Assembly (NCBI GenBank): GCA_900291925.1
Contig: UWYS01000003.1
Location: 806,001 to 870,000 of the forward strand
Direction: 5' to 3'
Source: Thecaphora thlaspeos
Lineage: Eukaryota > Basidiomycota > Ustilaginomycetes > Urocystidales > Glomosporiaceae
Length of the DNA stretch: 64,000 bases
The position numbers and the translations under genes were made by a program. Numbering within the stretch: position 1 is the stretch's first letter; the number at the start of each line of letters is the position of its first letter. The notes under the pieces are model-generated. The model searched no databases, was not told where the DNA came from, and saw only the letters and a list, made by a program, of their open reading frames with translations. Shown piece after piece: positions 57,264 to 64,000 of this stretch.

Positions 57264-57867
57264 CGTGCGGTGTTTGAGCGGATCGGGTGCGACCGGTGCG
57301 AGTATTGTTCCGAGGCGAGGAGGGCGGTGGAGATGGAAGTGGTGCAAAGACCGAAGGCAGCGGGCCGCTGGACGGGTTGGCCGGGCTGTGCAGGGGCCAG
57401 GGGCCAGGGGGCGGGGCGAAACGCGCGTCTTTGTGTTGCTCTTCTGAAGCCTTCTTCCTGCCGCTTCTTTTTCGCCATGAGGCGCCCGCTCCAGCTCGCG
57501 CGCTTCAGCACCTCAACGATCTCGTCGACCGTCCCGCAGTCCGACTAAGCACTACAACACACAATCATGAAGCTCGGACGGACCGACGCTATCGGTCGCT
57601 GCACGATGAGGACACTTTCAGAAAAGGTTCCTTTTTCTACAAGGTGGGCAGGGCACATCGTCCGGCGACGAACGACGTCCCAAGTCATCGCCGTTTTACG
57701 TATCATGATGTATTACAGGTCGGAGGGGAAAAGGGGGGACATCGTTCGGCTTATCGAACAGCCCACCCGCCGCCGCTACCGGGCTGCGGCTGCGGCCGGA
57801 GCTGCTGACAAGAACGTCGGAGCAAGCAAGGACAAGCAGGGGCTGGGGCCCGAGGGCTTGCCACCGC
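57264..57867. other. Intergenic upstream of WD40 gene and downstream of citrate synthase
   Basis: 604 bases. The WD40 frame is open for some distance upstream but without an ATG. No other gene is recognised. Confidence 0.5.
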
Positions 57868-59800
57868 TTACTTCTTGAGGAAGGCCTCGAGCGAGTCCAT
57901 CGACATCGACTTCGGCCTCTCGATGGGCATGCCGAGGTATCGGTCGGCCACCAGCTGGGGCAGCGCGCCGATGGCACGCGAGATACCGAAGATGACGGTG
58001 TAGTAGGTGAACTCCTTGAGGCCGTACTGGTAGAGAACGCATCCCGAAGCGGCGTCGACGTTGGGGAAGGGGTTCTTGGTCTTGCCGTGCTCCTTCAGGA
58101 CACCAGGGGCGACCTGCGAGACCTTCTGAACCAGCTGGACGATGCTGCTGTCGCGCAGCTCGGGCCTGGTGTCGCAGAACTTGGAGAGCGCGGTGAAGCG
58201 GGGGTCGGGCTGGCGCAGGACGGCGTGGCCGTAGCCGGGGACGACACGGCCGCTCTTGAGCGTCTTCCAGAGGTACTCCTTGATCTGCTCCTCGCTGGCG
58301 TTCTCGCCGACGGCCTCCTTCATGCTCAGGGCCCAGCCGAGAACCTCCTGGTTGGCAAGACCGTGCAGGGGTCCAGCGAGACCGAGAAGGGCGGCCGAGT
58401 AGGAGAGGTAGGGGTCCGAGAGGGCGCTGCCGACCAGGTGGGCCGTGTGCGCGGAAACGTTGCCACCCTCGTGGTCACCGTGAATGGCAATGTAGAGGCG
58501 GAGGTAGTCGGTCATGCCCTCGTTGTCGCCGTAGCCGATCATCTTGGAGTAGTTTCCGATCAGGTCGAGGTTCGAGTCGATGGCCTGGTTGCCGTCACCG
58601 CGTCCGAAGACGTTGTAGTATATGCGGGCAGCGATGGCGGGGAGCTTGGCGATCAAGTCGATCGAGTCCTCGAGGGTAGGCTGCCAGTACTCGGTCTTCT
58701 TGATGCCCTTGGCGTAGCCAGCGGCGAACTTGCTGTCGTGGTTGAGCGAAGCGGCGGCGTTGGCAAACTGAGTCATGGGGTCTGATCAAGGAGCGAGGGG
58801 CCGGGCGAGAGATCAAGGGTCGGCGGTTTGAGAGTTGTGGAAGTCAGCAATCACCACCCAAAGGACATGGTCTTTCCCATTTGTCGCGCCGTTGCTCGCT
58901 GGCTACTCACGGAGCGTCTTGGGGAAGCTGTCAATGATCTTCTCGAGGTACGAGGGGAGCTTTCCCTTGGCGGCGAGCTCCTGAGAGAGGCCCTTGACCT
59001 CCTCGGCCGAGGGGACCTTTCCGGTGAGCAGGAGCCAGAGCATTGACTCGGGGACTGCGAGGGTAGGGGGAAGAAGAGTGAAGGTTTTGGGAAAAGTCCT
59101 CTGCGTTAGTCCATGGTGTTCCTCGCCCTCTTTGATGCGGCTGTGGGACTCTTGATCTTCTCGTTGCATGGCCCTCTGCACCCCCACTTCGACGTTTTCT
59201 CTCTCCGCTCAAAAGCAAACTTGCTATCGTCGTGTCCTCTGTGCATCTTCTTCAAAGACGATCCAGCGTCTTCTTCAGAGGCTCGAAGTGCTTCCCGCCT
59301 GTCTGTCGACCGTTGAGGTGCTTTTCCGGAGATGCCTCTGCTATCGCCGCCAGGCGATATTACCACCAACCATCTATCAAGCACAAAGAGTAGAAGGGGA
59401 ACTTCTGGAACAGCGGCTGTTGCTACTCACGGATCTCGGCGCCCTTGACACCGATGTCGTTACCGGTGGGGAGGACCTTCTGCGAGTCGGGGATCGACTT
59501 TCCGTGGAAGGTGATGCCGGTCTCGGAGTCGAGGACGGATCCCTCCCAGAGCATGACCTTGAGGCCGCGCATGCCTCCGAGGAGGTTGCTCAGCTTGATC
59601 TCGCCGAGCGAGGCATCGGCGTAGTCAGCCTTGAGCTTCTTGAGCTGCTCCTGCTTCTGGGGAACAATCTCGGCGACGGCCTCCTGGAGGGTCTTGGTGC
59701 TGGCGAAGCGGACGGAGCTGGCGGCGGCGGCGGCGGCGGCAAACTGGCGCGAAGGGGCGGCGGCACGGAGCGCAACGCGGGGGATGGCGAGGGAGAGCAT
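57868..59800 (-). CDS. Citrate synthase, mitochondrial
   Basis: Condenses acetyl-CoA and oxaloacetate to citrate in the matrix, the entry step of the TCA cycle. Three exons, 59431-59800, 58911-59054 and 57868-58781, join in phase, giving 475 residues. The N-terminus ([20 protein letters not shown]) is a typical presequence. Landmarks are [97 protein letters not shown] (His of the active site), [17 protein letters not shown] (second His) and [20 protein letters not shown]. The intron between exons 1 and 2 is about 376 bases, the longest in the window, yet the flanking exons join exactly where the protein is continuous. The product may alternatively be a methylcitrate synthase, which is close in sequence; the motifs seen do not separate the two. 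Confidence 0.95.
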
Positions 59801-61110
59801 GGTGAGGGGTCTAGGGGAGGAGGGGGAGAACCGGGGAGGAGGTTGGTGATGGAGCGGAGGGAAGGAGGGAGAAGGGGGAGGGGCCGGGGGAAGAGGGCGG
59901 GCGCGAGGGAGAGAAGAAAAAGGATCGGCACAGGCAAGCGGACGGGCGGTGGTCTGCACTGAGCCCTCTCTCACCCTCGCCTGCCTCTGACTGTTTGGTC
60001 GAGGGTCAGTGCCGTCGCCCGTTGCTCCTTCGCATGTGCACAACGGGGGCCGAGAGCGAGACAGGGCGCCCACTCAAGCGGACGAGAGGCGCAGGCAAGG
60101 CCAATCTAAGGGAAGGCGTTGGGGATCGGTCGAGCCGGGCGTGCGGAAGATCCGGGAATCGATGATCGCTTCTTCTGTATGGCTGGTTGCGGTTTCGCGC
60201 GCTGAGGCCCCTGGCCAGCGGCGCCGTTTGGCCGGTTGAACTCGTAAGGCTGTCACTCAACAACAACATCGGGCCAGCCGTCCGCTCCCCCTTCAGGTCT
60301 CCACACCCAGCACGGGCAGGCGTCGGTGTCGTCGCTGCGACGGCGGACCGGGAATGAGAGGGGTCCAGGGAGGCGAGCAGCCAGCCATCACCGGCGCATG
60401 GAAGGAGGGGCCATTCTGGCCCCGCTCCGTCCGACGTTTTTTCAGCACTTGAAAAGCCCTGCAGCTCACGGCTTTGCCCGATTATCGCCTCGCCATCTTT
60501 CGCGCGTCGCCCCTGATCCTTTTCGCCCGCGGTCTCTCGCCCCAACACACACCCGCCGCCCCGGCTCCGCGCGTCGGACGCATACAGTATTGTGAGGCTC
60601 TACGGTCGACCATACCATGCTAGCCAGAGGGTCGTTCCGATTACACCATGGTCAATCGTCGAGACGCTTACATGGCTTCTTCTTGCTTGCAGCAGAGTGT
60701 ACAAAATAGGCATAGCGTAGTGGCGCAACGGTAACGAGGGTAGATTGCGAGGTCATGCTCCGGAGGGCAAGCATCGGAAGACGATCGTGAGCCGAGCCGA
60801 GCCGAGCCGGTGGGCGGGCGGCTCAGGTCGCGAGGGTCCTGAAACCCGCGAACCGCCGAAGGGAGTAGGGTCAGCTCGGAGCCGAGCTTTCGAACAGCAG
60901 GGGTGCTTTGTCAGGCTTTGGTGAGAAAGCGAGAGCGGCCGCCTGGCCCCGGCGCTGCGATCCCGAGCTGGGTCGAGGCTTGCCCCGCTGTCAAGAGCCG
61001 CCGGGTTTCTGAGAAGTCCAACACCCACCGTCCCCAACGTCGACATCGTCATTGAACAGCGCTTACTCCACCCCTCGCTATCCGCCCCCCGCACTCCATC
61101 AAGATCAGGG
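59801..61110. promoter_or_regulatory. Divergent upstream region of citrate synthase and BET1
   Basis: 1.3 kb with no credible gene. Immediately upstream of citrate synthase the coding strand is a C/T-rich run of about 100 bases (59806-59930). A box-A-like sequence at 60713-60723 lacks the rest of a tRNA. Confidence 0.45.
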
Positions 61111-62015
61111 ATGAACAGACGAGCTGGCGCCGTCGACCGCCACGCCCTCCTGTCCGGAGGCGCCTACCCCTCCTCGTCACGCTCCGCCGGCCTAGCAGCG
61201 TACCGCACCTCGTCGCCCTTTGAGCAGCCATACGACGTCGCCGCCTCCTCCTCCTCTTCATCCCAACACACGCTCTATCCGGCTGCCTCGGGCTCAACGC
61301 CCAACTACGAGAGCAACAACGATCTGTACGCCGAGTATGGCAACCACGTAGGTGCACCGAAAAAGGAACCGCCGCCAAACACCTCCGGGGCCAACGGCGG
61401 GCTGCTCGGTCGCATGGCGGCCTATGCTTCCCAGAGGACGGCAGAAGACCTCGAGGAGCAGAACGATCAGAGGCTAGAGGGTCTCAGTGCTAGGGTCAAG
61501 ATGCTCAAGGATGTGCGTGCCGCCCGCCGGCAAGGTCGGACGAGAAGGGAACTCGAAAGCTGACGCCTACCTTTCCACTCCTCTCTCTTGTGTGCCAACG
61601 AAGATCACGACAGGTATAGGCAACGAAGTGCGCGAGGGGACCAAGGACATGGGCGCTCTCGTGAGTCGCCTCACGGCCTGCTTCTCGTTTTGTCTCGCCC
61701 CGGCTCGCTTTCTCACATCTCCGCAGCCCCTGCTACTCATTGCTTTCGACGCTACGCTCTGGCACAGGGAGAGGCCTTTTCCAGCACATCCGCCTTCCTT
61801 GGCGGTACCATGTCGAGGATGAACCGCATGGTTCGACGGCAGACTGGCTGGTTCTGCAACATGATGCTCTTCCTCCTCTTCGTCACCTGGATCTTTGTGA
61901 GTGGGTCGCGCTGCCTATCACTGCTCCCTCGTGCGGGTCTTCACTGACGAGTCTAGCCTGTCTGTCTTTGTCGCGCCGCACCACGCAGGTCTTCCTATGG
62001 TGGTGGCGCCGCTGA
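61111..62015 (+). CDS. BET1, SNARE of ER-Golgi transport
   Basis: SNARE on COPII vesicles needed for fusion with the Golgi. Four exons join in phase: 61111-61512, 61604-61660, 61768-61896 and 61989-62015, giving 204 residues. The N-terminal 100 residues are Ser/Tyr/Asn-rich with no domain. The SNARE helix runs from about 108 to 165: QRTAEDLEEQNDQRLEGLSA, RVKMLKDITTGIGNEVREGT, then AFSSTSAFLGGTMSRMNRMV, the last being the Bet1-type FLGGTM motif. A C-terminal anchor (MMLFLLFVTWIFVFLWWW) ends in two Arg. The final exon encodes only nine residues and completes the anchor. The order, short size and tail anchor fit Bet1. Confidence 0.9.
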
Positions 62016-62715
62016 TTGCCCTTCTCCGCATCTCCCTCGTACCGCTCTCGTCACGGCCTTCGATCCCGCATTGTACTTGTACCCGACCCGCACCAACGCA
62101 ACACGATAGACGGTCTATTCCCTTCCCTTCCCGTACCCCCATGATCGCCCCCGGTCTGACTTGGAACACCCAAGCTGACAAATTGCACCCACAACAAGAG
62201 CAGGACAAGGACAAGGGAAGGAAAGAGAAAACGGCAAGGCGGGCCTATATTCCAGGCGCAGCATGGATATTCGAGGAACCCAAGACGGAAGAGTTTAGGT
62301 TAGAGAGCGACAGAGCCTAGGTAGGGGACCTTCCTACGAGCATGGACGTGGAGACAGAGAAGACACTTTTACGAAAAACCGCGGTAGCAACAAGGAGTAA
62401 AGACCCAGGGAACAACAAGTGGGTCATCGACGACGTAGAAGACATGACGATAGCAGCGTCGAGACCACTGCGTATCGTCGTCGGATCGTGTGGAGTGACT
62501 AGGGAGAAGGAGAACGGGAGGTGATGGCAGCAAACGTCTCCAGAGACGCTGTGCATGGATCCGAAGAGAAAAAGACGTAGAAAGGTAAGATATCTTCGCT
62601 CCTAATTCTCATCACGACGCATTCGTGGGATCGGTTCGAATGGCGTCGGACGGAGGGAGGAAGGAGGGGAAGGACTGTTCATCGATCCTCGAGAGGAGAG
62701 AGTTGTCGATCTCCT
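62016..62715. other. Intergenic, convergent ends of BET1 (+) and secreted barrel protein (-)
   Basis: 700 bases with no supported gene; the small open frames at 62120-62320 and 62342-62524 show no similarity. Confidence 0.5.
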
Positions 62716-63632
62716 TTAGTTGACGATCGACTGGAGCAGCTTCGGGCCGAAGAGAGCAATGTCCCAAGGGTTGGGCTTGTACGTCTTGTACATCTGCAGG
62801 CCCTCGACGACGCCCTCGTCGAGCGTGCCCGAGGGCGCGAGCTTCTTGAAGGCGCTCTTGGTAAGGTCGACGTGGCCCTGCTTGCAGCCGGCGCACTTGT
62901 CGATGATGCGGACTGTCGAAAAGATGGAACAGGGAAGGGGAGGTGGAAGGAGAGGGAGAAAGTGGGTCGAGAATCGAGGTCAGCGCGACACTGCAGAAAA
63001 CAGGGGGCGCGACGCGGCGGAAGGGCGATCGCAGACACGTACCCTTGACACATCGGTGGTCGGCCTTCTTGTTGCAGAGCTTGATGAACTCGCCGCACTT
63101 GGGACCCTTGTCCCAGTTCTTGACAACAGCGCCGATGTGGCTCTGCAGTCGATGATGGGAAGGGATAAGAGGAAGCACACGCGTTAGCTTTCGAGGACGC
63201 ACCACGACGAGCAAAGGCACGCGGAAAGCGGACGACGGAACCTACCGAGTTCTCGGGCTGCCAGTTGCCACCTCCGTTGCCGCACTGCGGGTTCTTGAGG
63301 TCATTGGAGGCGTACCAGATGATCTTGATGTCGTCGCTCCACAGCTCGTCCGAGTCGTTGATGCCGATGGTGAAGTGCTGCTTGCCCTTGGTCTTGCGCG
63401 AGTGCTTGTGGTGGTGCTTGGAGCGGCGCATGATGTCGCGCGCCTCGAGCTCCTCGTCGGTGTAGTCGTCGTCGTCGTCGTCGCCAAAGACCGAGTTGAT
63501 GACCTTGATCACGTTGCCGGCCTCATCGAGGTCCTCGGCCTTGGCGGGCGAGGTAACTTCCTCGGACACGACACCGGAGACGCCCGCCATGGCGATCGTG
63601 GCGAGCAGCGCGAGGAGAGAGAGACGTGCCAT
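62716..63632 (-). CDS. Secreted double-psi beta-barrel (RlpA/expansin-like) protein
   Basis: Three exons join in phase: 63246-63632, 63043-63142 and 62716-62912, giving 227 residues. The N-terminal signal peptide is MARLSLLALLATIAMAGVSG. A propeptide-like segment follows, with six consecutive Asp (residues 51-56), a dibasic RR (69-70) and a His/Lys-rich run (SKHHHKHSRKTKGK). The domain from about residue 84 has the double-psi barrel pattern of expansin, barwin and RlpA proteins: IKIIWYASNDLKNPQCGNGG, SHIGAVVKNW, KCGEFIKLCN, then VRIIDKCAGCKQGHVDLTKS, where Asp in IIDKC and the D in HVDL are the family's usual positions. Such small secreted fungal proteins act on or bind cell-wall polysaccharides, and some act as plant-facing effectors or protease inhibitors. 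The role here is unproven. A TATAA-like sequence lies about 190 bases upstream on the coding strand (near 63824). Confidence 0.88.
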
Positions 63633-63930
63633 ATTGTTAGGTGCTGGTTGCCGTTAAGTAATGATGCGTGGAGGGTGGGAGGGGCGTTGTTGGATGGTTG
63701 GGAAATGCCGTGAGAAATGACTGTGGTCGAAAGACTAGGAACGGGAGGGGGAATGAAACAGTCGGAAAGGTAGCGTTGATGGAGGGTGGAAGAGTAGGAG
63801 AAGGTGAGAAGAGGAGCCGAGCTTATAGCTTCAGTGAGTGTTGGTGGTGGGACGGAGAGAGGAACGGACAAGGTCGGCTTAGTAGCAGCACCACGACCGA
63901 AGCGGGCAGGCAGGCGGGCGGGCGGCAGGA
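63633..63930. promoter_or_regulatory. Upstream region of the secreted barrel protein gene
   Basis: About 300 bases containing an A/G-rich leader (plus strand), a TATA-like sequence near 63824, and a GGCAGGCGGGCGGGCGGC run at 63905-63927. Confidence 0.4.
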
Positions 63931-64000
63931 ATGGAGCGGAACGACGCCATCGACCCCGCGGCCTGGCGCGGCATGGAGGGCGGCACGGACAAGAGGGCCG
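63931..64000 (+). CDS. Possible start of a gene running off the window
   Basis: An ATG at 63931 opens a frame with no stop to the window edge (23 codons, beginning MERNDAIDPAAWRGM). Too short to identify; it may be chance in GC-rich sequence. Confidence 0.25.
   Translation, partial: MERNDAIDPAAWRGMEGGTDKRA

Noticed and set aside
60706..60780. tRNA-like sequence with a perfect box A (60713-60723) and a D-loop-like GGTAACG
   Set aside because: No box B within the expected distance and no acceptor-stem pairing; at best a decayed fragment.

Overview
The window is eukaryotic nuclear DNA from a fungus, almost certainly a basidiomycete. It is GC-rich and gene-dense. Introns are short (about 60-130 bases, one near 376), mostly with GTGAGT/GTAAGT-type donors and YAG acceptors. 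Typical fungal genes are present (AUR1, VMA2, IMP4, GUT2, HAM1-like). A smut-type lineage (Ustilaginomycotina) fits the gene set and style, but that is inference. No bacterial, viral or organellar features were seen.

Layout. 1-655: no supported gene. 656-3651: a complete Tc1/mariner-type DNA transposon with 152-base terminal inverted repeats, a transposase on the minus strand and an unusual second reading frame on the plus strand. 4133-14215: VAP/Scs2 (+), AUR1 inositol phosphorylceramide synthase (-), IML1 of GATOR1/SEACIT (+). 14648-24038: HAM1-like protein (-), NatC catalytic subunit NAA30 (+), an orphan 650-residue protein (-). 24039-31708: class I/II aminotransferase (-), DUF1115 protein (+), PAM18/TIM14 (+), SEC23 (-). 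31709-38538: PIN-domain protein (+), mitochondrial ribosomal bL28 (-), IMP4 (+), V-ATPase subunit B (-). 39365-46030: GUT2 with a C-terminal EF-hand region (-), a small membrane protein with unresolved start (-), an RPAP3-like TPR protein (-). 46743-48049: an internally deleted pogo/Fot1-type transposon. 48444-55114: a very large O-GlcNAc transferase-like protein (+). 55302-63632: WD40 protein (-), mitochondrial citrate synthase (-), BET1 SNARE (+), a secreted double-psi beta-barrel protein (-). A possible gene start at 63931 runs off the end.

Most genes are single-copy housekeeping functions: secretory pathway and sphingolipids (VAP, AUR1, SEC23, BET1), TOR and vacuole (IML1, VMA2), mitochondria (PAM18, bL28m, GUT2, citrate synthase), ribosome biogenesis (IMP4) and protein modification (NAA30, OGT). 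There is no operon logic; several pairs share short divergent promoters. Exon structures were deduced by eye from splice consensus, reading-phase arithmetic and family similarity recalled from memory. No alignment or transcript evidence was available.

The least ordinary parts are the two transposons (the first with an accessory gene and D-D-32-E spacing; the second a deletion derivative whose right repeat places a TATA box upstream of the OGT gene), the size and architecture of the OGT, the secreted barrel protein with a poly-Asp/His-rich propeptide-like segment, and the orphan protein at 20782-22833.
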